Origin: Ensifer sp. LC11
Lineage (GTDB): Bacteria > Pseudomonadota > Alphaproteobacteria > Rhizobiales > Rhizobiaceae
Direction: 5' to 3'
Length of the DNA stretch: 64,000 bases
Assembly (NCBI RefSeq): GCF_001695835.1
Contig: NZ_MBSO01000067.1
Location: 1-64,000, forward strand
This document shows, in pieces, positions 34,716 through 43,729 of this stretch (position 1 is its first letter; the number at the start of each line of letters is the position of its first letter). The notes beneath the pieces are model-generated. The model was given only the letters and a program-made list of their open reading frames with translations. It had not been told where the DNA came from and ran no database searches. The translations under genes and the position numbers were made by a program.

Positions 34716-35644
34716 GCGGCCGCCCCTCTGGCAAGCAGCGCTTCGATCTCGGCAAGGGTCGGCATGGCGGGAGCGGTACCACGGCGAGTGACGGCGATGC
34801 CGGCGGTTGCGCAGCCGAAGCGGACCGCGTCGACCGGAGCAAGGTTGCGCGCCAGTGCGGCGGAGAAGCCGCCGACAAACGCGTCCCCTGCCCCTGTTGT
34901 GTCGACCACCGGTCCGCTGGCGATCGCCGGAACGAGCACGGACTGCTCGTGATTGTGGTAGAGCACACCGCGTTCACCGAGCGTGATCAGCGCGGTCTTG
35001 GCGCCCTTCTTCAGGATCACGTCGCCGGCGCGACGGATGTCATCCTCGGAGGAAAGAGCGAAGCCGACGATCGCCGCCGCTTCGGTTTCGTTCGGCACCA
35101 GATAGTCGCAGAGCGCATAGATCGCGTCCGGGAAAGTTTCAGCCGGTGCCGGATTGAAGACCGTGATGACGCCCGCTGAATGCGCGATCTCAAGCGCGCG
35201 CTGGGCCGCCGCAACCGGCTGCTCCAGCTGGGTCACGAAGATGCGTGAGCCCTCGATCGTCTCGCGGGCGGCCTCGACATCGTCGATGCCGATCGAACCG
35301 GCGGCGCCCGGATAGACGATGATGGCGTTTTCGCCGTTCTGGTCGTTGACATAGATGAAGGCAGCACCCGTCGGCAGATCGTCCATCTGCACGATCGTCG
35401 GCGTCACGCCGGCTTCGGCATAGGTGCGCAGCGCCATCTCGCCAAAGGTGTCGCGGCCGAGCTTGGAGATGAAGGACACCGGACTGCCGGCGCGCGCCGC
35501 GGCGACGGCCTGGTTGGAGCCCTTGCCGCCCGGCCCCACCGAAAAGCCGCTGCCGGTAATCGTTTCACCGACAACCGGCATGCGCCGCGCCAGATAGGCC
35601 GTGTCGGCCACGAAGATGCCAAGGATCGAAACACCAACCTTCAT
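34712..35644 (-). CDS. PfkB-family sugar kinase (ribokinase/deoxyribokinase-like)
   Basis: A 310-residue ribokinase-fold enzyme. The N-terminal GPGGKGSNQAVAAAR and the catalytic DTTGAGDAFVGGFSAAL motifs are intact. In an operon with deoxyribose-phosphate aldolase, phosphorylation of 2-deoxyribose (or ribose) at C5 is the natural role, but sequence alone cannot separate ribokinase from deoxyribokinase. GGAGGC precedes the ATG. Confidence 0.88.
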   Translation of the reverse strand: MKVGVSILGIFVADTAYLARRMPVVGETITGSGFSVGPGGKGSNQAVAAARAGSPVSFISKLGRDTFGEMALRTYAEAGVTPTIVQMDDLPTGAAFIYVNDQNGENAIIVYPGAAGSIGIDDVEAARETIEGSRIFVTQLEQPVAAAQRALEIAHSAGVITVFNPAPAETFPDAIYALCDYLVPNETEAAAIVGFALSSEDDIRRAGDVILKKGAKTALITLGERGVLYHNHEQSVLVPAIASGPVVDTTGAGDAFVGGFSAALARNLAPVDAVRFGCATAGIAVTRRGTAPAMPTLAEIEALLARGAAA

Positions 35645-35751
35645 TCAAGCCTCCCCCTGCGACCGCACCGGTGTGAAACGGTGTGCCCAGGCAATCTCTC
35701 GCGATTTCAATCAGTCAATCGGACGCCACGCGAACCCGCGCAGCCGGATCG

Positions 35752-36204
35752 TCAGGTCTTGGGCGGAATGACGCCCTTGGTGAACAGGAAGCAGCCGTAG
35801 AAGCGGGTTTCGCCCGTGGTGATGACGCAATAGGCCTTCTTGGCTTCCTCGTAGAAGGCGAAGCGTTCGATGCCGTACAACGGTGCAGACTTGCCTTCGG
35901 CGCGATCGATCACCGCCTGGACTTCCTTCTGCACCGGCAGGACTTCATCGGGTGCGCCCATCACCTCCATGCGGCCGGCAGAAGGCTGCAGCGGCGTGTC
36001 GAGCGGCAGCACGGAAAGCACCGCCTCGACGGCACGCGCGGCCGACACGTTGTCGATGCGCAGGAGCGTGCCGAGCGTCGTCTTGCGGGCAATGGCGTCA
36101 GACGGGAAATTGGTGTCGGAAATGACGACCGTGTCGCCGTGCCCCATGGACCTCAGCGCGTGCAGCACGTCGGCATTGAGCGCCGGGTCAATATTTTTGA
36201 GCAT
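35752..36204 (-). CDS. RbsD/FucU-family sugar mutarotase
   Basis: A 150-residue mutarotase that interconverts cyclic anomers of a free sugar before phosphorylation. The HGDTVVISDTNFPS stretch near the N-terminus includes the family's catalytic-site region. The ATG at 36204 (MLKNIDPAL) follows GGAGGAGG. Its place between the dehydrogenase and the kinase fits uptake of a free aldose. Confidence 0.88.
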   Translation of the reverse strand: MLKNIDPALNADVLHALRSMGHGDTVVISDTNFPSDAIARKTTLGTLLRIDNVSAARAVEAVLSVLPLDTPLQPSAGRMEVMGAPDEVLPVQKEVQAVIDRAEGKSAPLYGIERFAFYEEAKKAYCVITTGETRFYGCFLFTKGVIPPKT

Positions 36205-36339
36205 GCAGTCCTCCTCCAGACACGCGACGATTGCCACCGCGCGCAATGCGCTCCCCTTGGGGTGAGCGCGTCTCCCTAACTGTTGACTTCCTCCGTCACG
36301 CGAGCCGGCTCCTCCCGCCCCGCGTGATGGGTCGACCCC

Positions 36340-38733
36340 CTACTCGCCGTAGGGGATCCAGATGTTCTTGACGTCGGTCGCGCGGCGCAGATAGGCCGGG
36401 CCCTCCGCCGCGTCGCGGTCCAGCCAGTTCGTCGCCTTGCCGTAGTCGACGAAGGTGCGCTTCAGATTGCCGGACGAAAGCTTCTCGACGAGCGTCGAAA
36501 GTTCAGGCGTACCGAAGGCCCAGAGCGCGTCCACGTCATTATGGCTCGCGAGCGTCTTTGCCAGCTCGATCGCCGAACCGGTGACGATATTGACCACGCC
36601 GGCCGGAACGTCCGATGTTTCCAGGACCGTGTAGAAGTCGGTCGCAGCCAGCGGATGCGGCTCGCTCGGCACGACGACGACGCGGTTGCCGGTGGCGATC
36701 AGCGGCGCGACCAGGCTGATCATGCCGAGCAGTGGGGCTTCCGGCGGGCAGATCACGCCGACGACACCGATCGCCTCGGGGATCGCCAGCGCGACGCCGC
36801 GAAGCGGCGGCTGGTGGATGGCGCCTTCGTATTTGTCGGCCCAGGCGCCATAGGTAAAGAGCCGCGCAATCGAGGCTTCGACCTCCGCCTTGGCGCTGGC
36901 CGCAGAGGCACCTGTCATGGCCGAAATGCGGTCGGCGAATTCGTCCGCACGGCCACTCAGGTTTTCGGCGATGTAATAAAGGATCTGCGCGTGGTTGTGC
37001 GTCGTTGCCGAGGACCATGCGGATGCCGCCTGCGCCGCAACGACGGCGTTGCGGACGTCCTTGCGGTTGCCCTCGCCAACCTCGCCAAGCACCCTGCCCT
37101 TGGGCGAAAGTACGTTGCGATTGTAATTGCCGTCCGGCCGCGCCTGCTTGCCGCCGATATAGAGCTTGGCGGTGCGGTCGACATCAGGCATGGCGAAGTC
37201 GCCCGCGACGGGTTTCACCGCCGGCTCGGCGACCGCCGGACGCGGCTTGCGGCCGAGCCATGCCTTCGGCTTCAGATATTCGTAGCACCCCTCGCGACCA
37301 CCCTCGCGGCCGAAACCGGACTCGCGCTTGCCGCCGAAACCGGCAGAAGCATCGAAAAGATTGGTGGCATTGACCCAGACGACGCCAGCGGCGAGCTTTG
37401 CCGCAACGTGCAGTGCCAGGCCGATGGTCTCGCTCCAGACGCTGGCGGCAAGGCCGTAGCGCGTGTGGTTGGCAAGCTGGATCGCCTCTTCCGGGGTGCG
37501 GAAGGTCATCGAGACGGCGACCGGCCCGAAGATTTCCTCGGTGGCGACGATCGAGGTCGGCTGTACGCCGGTCAGAAGCGTCGGCGGATAGAAGCTGCCA
37601 CCCTTCGGCAATTCGATCGACGGCTGGTGCAAGGCTGCACCTTCGGCGACACCCTTGGCGACGAGGCTTTCGATCCGCTGCAACTGCACCGGGGCGACGA
37701 TCGCCGCCATGTCGATGGCCTTGTCGAGCGGGTGGCCGACGCGCAGCGTCTGCATGCGGCGCTTCAGCCGCTCGTAGAACAGCGGTGCCACACCTTCCTG
37801 CACGAGAATACGTGAACCGGCGCAGCAGACCTGGCCCTGGTTGAACCAGATCGCGTCGACCACGCCTTCAACGGCCCCGTCGATATCAGCGTCATCAAAA
37901 ACGATGAAAGGCGACTTGCCGCCGAGTTCCAACGTCAGCGACTTGCCTGACCCGGCCGTGCGCTCGCGAATGAGACGGCCGACTTCGGTCGAGCCGGTAA
38001 AGGCGATCTTGTCGATGTCGGAATGTTCGACGATCAGCGCACCCGTTTCGCCCTCGCCGGTCACGACGTTCAACACACCGGCCGGCAGACCGGCAGCGGC
38101 GGCGAGTTCGGCAAAGAGCAGCGCCGTCAGCGGCGTGAATTCAGCGGGCTTCAGGATGACCGTGTTGCCGAGCGCGAGCGCCGGCGCGACCTTCCAGGCG
38201 AGCATCAGGAACGGGAAGTTCCAGGGAATGACCTGACCGACGACGCCGACCGGCACCTGATCGGCAAACTCAGCTTCCTGCAACTGCGCCCAGCCGGCGT
38301 GATGATAGAAGTGGCGGGCGGCGAGCGGGATGTCGATGTCGCGGGTTTCGCGGATCGGCTTGCCGTTGTCGATCGCCTCGACGACCGCAATCAGACGCGC
38401 ATGGCGCTGGATCATACGGGCGAGTGCATAGAGATGGCGCGCGCGAGCATGGCCCGGCAGCTTCGCCCAGGCGACTTGCGCCTTGCGGGCGGCGGCAACG
38501 GCATCGTCCACATCCTTGGAGCCGCCAAGCGCGATCTTTGCGAGCAGCTTGCCGGTTGCCGGCTCGTTGGTCTCGAAGGTCTTGCCGGAAGCGGACGCGA
38601 CGAAGGCGCCGTTGATGAAGTGGCCGAATTCGCCCTTGTGACGCGCCAGCCACTGGCGGGCTTCGGTGTCGGCTTCGGGCGCGGGACCATAGGACATTTC
38701 GTCAAAATACCTTGCGACAGTCATCGGGATCAT
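36340..38733 (-). CDS. ALDH16-like fused aldehyde dehydrogenase
   Basis: A 797-residue protein with a complete aldehyde dehydrogenase (about residues 1-490: general base in LELGGKSP, catalytic cysteine in GQVCCAGSR) followed by a second, truncated ALDH-like module (about 515-797). The second part keeps the NAD-fold half (CPPEAPLLGMISLVAPLIAT) but ends without a catalytic cysteine. This layout is that of ALDH16, known from animals and some bacteria. Its ATG overlaps the deoC stop (ATGA). It likely oxidises acetaldehyde from the DeoC reaction. Confidence 0.88.
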   Translation of the reverse strand: MIPMTVARYFDEMSYGPAPEADTEARQWLARHKGEFGHFINGAFVASASGKTFETNEPATGKLLAKIALGGSKDVDDAVAAARKAQVAWAKLPGHARARHLYALARMIQRHARLIAVVEAIDNGKPIRETRDIDIPLAARHFYHHAGWAQLQEAEFADQVPVGVVGQVIPWNFPFLMLAWKVAPALALGNTVILKPAEFTPLTALLFAELAAAAGLPAGVLNVVTGEGETGALIVEHSDIDKIAFTGSTEVGRLIRERTAGSGKSLTLELGGKSPFIVFDDADIDGAVEGVVDAIWFNQGQVCCAGSRILVQEGVAPLFYERLKRRMQTLRVGHPLDKAIDMAAIVAPVQLQRIESLVAKGVAEGAALHQPSIELPKGGSFYPPTLLTGVQPTSIVATEEIFGPVAVSMTFRTPEEAIQLANHTRYGLAASVWSETIGLALHVAAKLAAGVVWVNATNLFDASAGFGGKRESGFGREGGREGCYEYLKPKAWLGRKPRPAVAEPAVKPVAGDFAMPDVDRTAKLYIGGKQARPDGNYNRNVLSPKGRVLGEVGEGNRKDVRNAVVAAQAASAWSSATTHNHAQILYYIAENLSGRADEFADRISAMTGASAASAKAEVEASIARLFTYGAWADKYEGAIHQPPLRGVALAIPEAIGVVGVICPPEAPLLGMISLVAPLIATGNRVVVVPSEPHPLAATDFYTVLETSDVPAGVVNIVTGSAIELAKTLASHNDVDALWAFGTPELSTLVEKLSSGNLKRTFVDYGKATNWLDRDAAEGPAYLRRATDVKNIWIPYGE

Positions 38734-39743
38734 CCAATCGGGTGTCGGTTGAGGGCCGAGTAGGCGCCGGTCACGTGATGTTCGAGCTGACGTTCGATAT
38801 CGGCGAGCAGGCTCGATGCGCCGATGCGGAAGAGATCCGGTTCAAGCCATTCCCGGCCGAGTTCGTCCTTCATCAGGAACTGGTAGTTGAGGATGTCCTT
38901 GGCAGCCGAGATGCCGCCGGCCGGCTTGTAGCCAACCTTGAGGCCCGTCTGCTCCTGATAGGCGCGGATCATGCGCAGCATGACAAGCGTCACCAGCAGC
39001 GTGGCATTGACGCCTTCCTTGCCGGTGGAGGTCTTGATGAAATCGGCGCCGGCCATCATGCAGACGAGCGAAGCGCGCGCGACGTTGCGCAGCGTCTTCA
39101 GGTCGCCGGTCGCGAGGATCGCCTTCACATGGGCGTCGCCGCAGGCGGCACGGAAGTCGCGCATCTCGTCATAGAGCGCCGGCCAGTTGCCGGTCAGCAC
39201 ATGCTCGCGGGTGATGACGATGTCGATTTCCTTGGCGCCATCAGCGACCGAGGCTTCGATCTCGCGCAGCTTCACGTCATGCGGGATGAGGCCGGCCGGA
39301 AAGCCGGTGGAGACGGCGGCGACCGGAATGCCCGAACCATCAAGCGCTTCGACGGCGGTCGAAACAAAACGATGATAGACGCAAACAGCGCCCGTCGTGA
39401 TGCCGCGACCGCCCATGCCGAGCGCATCGAGCAGATCCTGGCGCACCGGCTGGCGCGCCTTGGCACAGAGCCGCTTGACGCGCTCCGTCGTATCGTCGCC
39501 GTTGAGGGTCGTAAGATCGATGCAGGTGACGGCCTTCAAGAGCCAGGCGGCCTGCGCGTCCTTCTTCACCGTCCGGCGGCCGGGAAGCGTCGCGACGCGA
39601 CGCTCGGCGGCAGACAGGTTGACGCGCTGGTCCAGCACCCAGCCGAGATCGAGATCGATGCCGTCATTGCGCGGCCAATTGTGGCCCGCCGCCGGCGATT
39701 GCGCGGCTTTCGACGCGCCTGACTTCACAGCTAGGTCTTCCAA
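38730..39743 (-). CDS. deoC: Deoxyribose-phosphate aldolase DeoC
   Basis: A class I aldolase splitting 2-deoxyribose-5-phosphate to glyceraldehyde-3-phosphate and acetaldehyde. The Schiff-base lysine is in DFIKTSTGK, the second lysine in VGYKPAGGI and the acid residue in KEIDIVITREH. I place the start at TTG 39743 (EDLAVKSG), 8 nt after AAGGAG; an ATG at 39782 exists without a ribosome site. At 337 residues it is longer than E. coli DeoC (about 260), with an N-terminal extension typical of alphaproteobacteria and animals. First gene of the operon. Confidence 0.9.
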   Translation of the reverse strand: MEDLAVKSGASKAAQSPAAGHNWPRNDGIDLDLGWVLDQRVNLSAAERRVATLPGRRTVKKDAQAAWLLKAVTCIDLTTLNGDDTTERVKRLCAKARQPVRQDLLDALGMGGRGITTGAVCVYHRFVSTAVEALDGSGIPVAAVSTGFPAGLIPHDVKLREIEASVADGAKEIDIVITREHVLTGNWPALYDEMRDFRAACGDAHVKAILATGDLKTLRNVARASLVCMMAGADFIKTSTGKEGVNATLLVTLVMLRMIRAYQEQTGLKVGYKPAGGISAAKDILNYQFLMKDELGREWLEPDLFRIGASSLLADIERQLEHHVTGAYSALNRHPIG

Positions 39744-39830
39744 GCGATGGCTCCTTGAACTCCCTGTCGCAGCCAGCCACACGCGGGCGCGGCCGCCGAG
39801 ATCTCAATTTTGTTATTTTTCTATCGAATT

Positions 39831-39865
39831 TTTGTGACTATTCCATCAAATACTGAGGGTGTCAA
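39831..39865 (-). promoter_or_regulatory. deoC operon promoter with DeoR-type operator
   Basis: On the minus strand TTGACA (39865-39860), a 17-bp spacer and AATAGT (39842-39837) form a good promoter. TTTGTGA with a degenerate mirrored half CATCAAA (39831-39850, plus strand) overlaps the -10 box. The first half matches exactly the operator in front of the DeoR gene, and the spacing of 6 bp is the same. Confidence 0.55.
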
Positions 39866-39916
39866 GCGAACCTCTCACGTTTTGACGAATTGGTAATATT
39901 TTTGCGCCGGCCGCGG

Positions 39917-40648
39917 CTACAGGCTCGGCAGCTGCGTCTCACCCTCTTCCGTTATGATAGAGCGGAAAACGCCGATCGGGGCAAAAAAAGCCGGTTTCAG
40001 CTTGCCGATCTTGCTGAGATCGACGACGAGGTGGCTTTCGCGCGCTAGCGAGATGACCTTCTGCTTGACCGAGACTTCGTGGAAATGAACGCAGGTCGCG
40101 CCGCGGCCCGGATCGACCCCGGCCGCCGACAGGAAGGCGACATTGATGCCGAGCGAGTCAAGCGTTTCCAGGCCGGAATTGCCGGAGAAGGATGCCGATG
40201 ACGGGTGATAGACGCCGCCCAGCATGACAATCCGGACATTGGGCTTGCGCGTCAGCTTTTCAGCGACGTTCAGCGAATAACACACTGCCGTAATTGAATA
40301 ATTTTCCGGAATGAGCTCAACGAGATATTCGAGCGTCGTGCCGCAATCGATGAAGATCGTCTCATCCGGGCGAATGTGGCGGGCGGCTTGGACGCAGGCC
40401 TCGCGCTTGGCGGTCGCATGGCTGTCGGCCTCGCGCGCAAGCTCGTAGGGCGCATCCGGCTCGATCTCTCCGGCCGGCACAATATGCCCTCCGAGAAAGG
40501 CAAACTGGCCGGGATTGTCGGCGACGTCGCGGCGTATGGTCATTTCCGAAACGCCGAGCAGCGCTGCTGCGTCGCGCAAATGCAGGACACGGCGTCCCGA
40601 CAACGCGTCGGCAAGTTGAATGATGCGGGCTGTTTTGCGACTGACCAT
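39917..40648 (-). CDS. DeoR-family repressor
   Basis: A 243-residue regulator: N-terminal DeoR helix-turn-helix (LHLRDAAALLGVSEMTIRRD) and C-terminal sugar-phosphate-sensing domain with FIDCGTTLEYLVEL. The ATG at 40648 (MVSRKTAR) follows GGAAAG. It lies directly upstream of the deoC operon on the same strand, with its own promoter. It should be released by a phosphorylated sugar such as deoxyribose-5-phosphate. Confidence 0.9.
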   Translation of the reverse strand: MVSRKTARIIQLADALSGRRVLHLRDAAALLGVSEMTIRRDVADNPGQFAFLGGHIVPAGEIEPDAPYELAREADSHATAKREACVQAARHIRPDETIFIDCGTTLEYLVELIPENYSITAVCYSLNVAEKLTRKPNVRIVMLGGVYHPSSASFSGNSGLETLDSLGINVAFLSAAGVDPGRGATCVHFHEVSVKQKVISLARESHLVVDLSKIGKLKPAFFAPIGVFRSIITEEGETQLPSL

Positions 40649-40698
40649 ATTCTTTCCGTGTCCTCGGCGTTCGCAACCAACGCAAGGCCCGAACAACT

Positions 40699-40735
40699 TT
40701 TGTGAAAATTATCACAAATAGCTCCAGTTGAGCAA
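40699..40735 (-). promoter_or_regulatory. deoR promoter with autoregulatory operator
   Basis: The inverted repeat TTTGTGA-N6-TCACAAA (40699-40718) has perfect 7-bp arms. On the minus strand GATAAT (40713-40708) inside it is a good -10 box, with TTGCTC (40735-40730) 16 bp upstream as a -35. The operator therefore covers the -10, as expected for autorepression. Confidence 0.6.
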
Positions 40736-40807
40736 GAGGACTCACACGAAGTGAAAGGTGCGACACAATTGCTGCGTGAAACGCCTCAGCCACACTTCCC
40801 ATAGAAT

Positions 40808-40840
40808 GCAAGACGGCGGCCCACCGGACCGCCGTCTTGC
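40808..40840 (-). terminator. Terminator-like hairpin after the Xaa-Pro aminopeptidase gene
   Basis: GCAAGACGGCGG and CCGCCGTCTTGC form a perfect 12-bp stem with a 9-nt loop, 46 bp after the stop of the minus-strand peptide operon. The following sequence on that strand (ATTCTATG) is only weakly T-rich. Confidence 0.65.
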
Positions 40841-40886
40841 CGTTCATCCTCCTGCGCCCGCGCCTTGACGAAGGCTGGTGCACCAA

Positions 40887-42689
40887 TCAGCCTGCGATCG
40901 GCGCAGCTCGCTCCGCAAGCCAGCTCAAGGCTTCGCTATCAAGCAAATCGTCCACCTCCTGCGCGACGCGCCGGTGATAGGCATCAACCCATTGCCGCTC
41001 AGCTTGCGTCAGCAGACCGACCTCGGCCAAGCGCATGTCCATCGGAATCAGGGTCAGACTGCGGAAGCTTAGGAAGCCGTCGCCGTCATCCACGACCTCC
41101 ACCTGGTTCTCGATGCGGATGCCGTAGGCGCCGGCCTTGTAGTAGCCGGGTTCGATCGTCGTCACCATGCCGGGTTCCAACTCGATCTCATTAACGCGGC
41201 GATCAAAGCGCTGCGGCTGTTCATGAACCGAAAGGAAATGACCGACCCCGTGGCCGGTGCCGTGATCGTAGTCGAGCCCGAGATCCCAGAGGGGGCGGCG
41301 GGCGAAGGCGTCGAGCTGGTGGCCATAGGTACCCTTGGGGAACTTGAGCGTTACCATGGAGATCAACCCCTTGAGCACCGCCGTGTAGGCGCGACGGATC
41401 TCGTCGCTGACCGGGCCGAGCGCTGTCGTGCGGGTCGCATCGGTGGTGCCGGTCAGATACTGGCCGCCGCTGTCGAGCAGATAGATCCCGCCCCTGCGGA
41501 TCGGTGCACTGCTCTCGTTCGTTGCAGCGTAGTGGCACATTGCCGCGTGGCCGTCAGCGGCCGAAATCGATCGGAAGCTCGGCTCGACAAAGCTCTCCTC
41601 CATTTGCCGGTAGCCGAGAATGCGCTCTTCCGCCTCCAGTTCGCTGACCGGCCTGCCACTCGCGTCCCGTTCGGCGGCATGACGCTCGAGCCAGGCGAAG
41701 AAGCGGATCCAGGCGGCGCCATCGAGGCGGTGGCAGTCGCGGAAACCCGCAAGCTCGGTCGCGTTCTTGTGCATTTTGGCAAGCGTGACCGGGCTTCTGG
41801 CCAGCTGCACGGTCCCGCCGGCTGCCCGCGTCGCATGGGCGGTAGCCGATGGTGCAAAGCCCGGATCGATCAGTACAGTGCGCCCCGCCGCCATCACCTT
41901 GACGCGCTCGAGCAATTGCCCAGGCTCGGCAACCGCGACGTCGTCGAGCTCGAAATCGGAGAGGTCGTTCGGCAGCTTGCGATGATCGACCAGCCATTCG
42001 GTTTTGCCGGCGCGATCGAAGAGCAGGAAGGATTGCGGCATCGGATTGAAGGCGACGTCGCGTCCGCGAACGTTGAGGAACCAGGCGACATTGTCGGGCT
42101 GCGCCTCGACGAGCACATCCGCCCCCTGCTGCGCCAACATCTCGGCGACACGTCGTTTCTTGTCGGCGACGCTTTCGCCGGAATAGGCGACGGGAAAAGC
42201 CATGATCTTGCCGAGCGGCTTTTCCGGCTGGTCGGTCCAGATCGCATCGACAAGGTCTTCGTCGACAGGTGCCCAGACGCCACCCGCCGCCTCGACCGAA
42301 CGGCCACAGTCCGTGTCCCAGGTTGACGGCAGCAGCATGGCGTTGAAACCGACGCGCTCGCCCTTGCGCAGATTGTTCTTCAGCCACGCCTTCAGCGGCG
42401 CGTCATAGAAATGCTCGATCGCAAAGGTCTCAAGATCAACCTCGTCGCGCACCTGTACCTGATAGCGGCCGTCGACGAAGATGGCGGCCCGATCGCGCAT
42501 GACGATTGCCACCCCGGCCGAACCGGTAAAACCGGTGACGAAGGCCAGCCGGTTGTCGTGCGGCGCGCAATATTCACCCTGGTGTTCGTCGAAACGCGGC
42601 ACGACGTAGCCATCGACCCCGGTCTCGGCGAGCTTGCGGCGCAAGGCGCCGATCCGGCCGGAGATATCCGGCCTCACTGTCTTTGTCAT
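40887..42689 (-). CDS. Xaa-Pro aminopeptidase (M24, PepP/AmpP-like)
   Basis: A 600-residue cytoplasmic-type aminopeptidase P that removes an N-terminal residue preceding proline. The C-terminal creatinase fold holds the metal ligands: DSGGQYLTGTTDATRT, HGTGHGVGHFLSVHE and TTIEPGYYK. Two N-terminal creatinase-like domains precede it, as in the long eukaryotic-type enzymes. ATG 42689 follows AGGAAAG; an in-frame GTG lies one codon earlier. It closes a peptide-importer operon, so the importer probably takes up proline-containing peptides. Confidence 0.93.
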   Translation of the reverse strand: MTKTVRPDISGRIGALRRKLAETGVDGYVVPRFDEHQGEYCAPHDNRLAFVTGFTGSAGVAIVMRDRAAIFVDGRYQVQVRDEVDLETFAIEHFYDAPLKAWLKNNLRKGERVGFNAMLLPSTWDTDCGRSVEAAGGVWAPVDEDLVDAIWTDQPEKPLGKIMAFPVAYSGESVADKKRRVAEMLAQQGADVLVEAQPDNVAWFLNVRGRDVAFNPMPQSFLLFDRAGKTEWLVDHRKLPNDLSDFELDDVAVAEPGQLLERVKVMAAGRTVLIDPGFAPSATAHATRAAGGTVQLARSPVTLAKMHKNATELAGFRDCHRLDGAAWIRFFAWLERHAAERDASGRPVSELEAEERILGYRQMEESFVEPSFRSISAADGHAAMCHYAATNESSAPIRRGGIYLLDSGGQYLTGTTDATRTTALGPVSDEIRRAYTAVLKGLISMVTLKFPKGTYGHQLDAFARRPLWDLGLDYDHGTGHGVGHFLSVHEQPQRFDRRVNEIELEPGMVTTIEPGYYKAGAYGIRIENQVEVVDDGDGFLSFRSLTLIPMDMRLAEVGLLTQAERQWVDAYHRRVAQEVDDLLDSEALSWLAERAAPIAG

Positions 42690-42715
42690 CACGTCTTTCC
42701 TGTTGAAATGGAGGA

Positions 42716-43729
42716 TCAGGCGCCGCCGATGGTCTCGGCGAAATGGCAGGCGGTCATGCCGGCACCGACCGGACGGAGCACTGGCTTGTCGCGGCGGCAG
42801 AGCTCGGTTGCGTGCGGGCAGCGCACGTGGAACGGGCAGCCGGGCGGAATGGCGAGCGGGCTCGGCAACTCGCCGGTCAGTGCAGGCGCGCGGCGTCTGG
42901 CGCCCGGGTCGAGCGACGGGGCCGCGGCAAGCAACCCCTTGGAATAGGGGTGCATCGGCTTCGAAAACAGCGCCTCCGACGGGCCGATCTCGACGATCGC
43001 GCCGAGATAGATGACGGCTACGCGATGCGAGACGTGGCGCACGAGGCGAAGGTCATGGGCGACAAACAACACCGTCAGCCCCAGCTCGTCCTGCAGCTCG
43101 ATCAAAAGGTTGACGACCTGCGCCTGCACCGAGACATCGAGCGCCGAAACCAGTTCGTCGGCGACGAGGCAGGTCGGCTCCAGCGACAGCGCACGGGCGA
43201 TGCCGATCCTCTGGCGTTGGCCGCCGGAGAATTCGTGCGGATACTTGTCCGCCGCCCCCTCGGGCAGCCGGACGAGATCCAAGAGCTCGTCGACCCGCAG
43301 GTCAATCGCAGCCCCTTGCCGCATGCGATGCACCGATATCGCTTCTCGCAGCGTGTCGCGCACGGTCATGCGCGGGTTGAGCGAGGTGTAGGGGTCCTGA
43401 AACATCATCTGGACCCGCCGGTTATAGGCGCGCCGCCGCGCCCCCCGGAGACCGACGACGCTTTCGCCCTCAAACAGGATATCGCCTGATGTCGGCCGGT
43501 GCAGCCCGGCGATCAGGCGTGCCAGCGTGGACTTGCCGCAGCCGGATTCTCCGACAATGCCCAGCGTCTCACCGGGCATGACGTCAAGGTCGACGCCATT
43601 GACTGCCGAAACGATCTGTTGGGGACGCCTTGCCAGCGTATCGGAGAGCGAGCGCCGCTTCTCGAAACGCATGGAGAGCGCCCGAAGCGAGAGCAAAGGC
43701 GAAGTGCTTGCTGAAGCTGGCATGGTCAT
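42716..43729 (-). CDS. Peptide ABC ATPase (DppF-type)
   Basis: A 337-residue ATPase with Walker [10 protein letters not shown], signature [15 protein letters not shown] and the C-terminal oligopeptide-transporter region with cysteines ([15 protein letters not shown]). The ATG at 43729 (MTMPASAS) overlaps the DppD stop. The Xaa-Pro aminopeptidase follows after 26 bp. Confidence 0.93.
   Translation of the reverse strand: MTMPASASTSPLLSLRALSMRFEKRRSLSDTLARRPQQIVSAVNGVDLDVMPGETLGIVGESGCGKSTLARLIAGLHRPTSGDILFEGESVVGLRGARRRAYNRRVQMMFQDPYTSLNPRMTVRDTLREAISVHRMRQGAAIDLRVDELLDLVRLPEGAADKYPHEFSGGQRQRIGIARALSLEPTCLVADELVSALDVSVQAQVVNLLIELQDELGLTVLFVAHDLRLVRHVSHRVAVIYLGAIVEIGPSEALFSKPMHPYSKGLLAAAPSLDPGARRRAPALTGELPSPLAIPPGCPFHVRCPHATELCRRDKPVLRPVGAGMTACHFAETIGGA

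Noticed and set aside
33844-34977. Extension of the MalG-type permease to a 720-residue fusion
   Set aside because: The upstream part reads the MalF-type permease and the start of the kinase gene out of frame. The true MalG start overlaps the MalF stop as ATGA.
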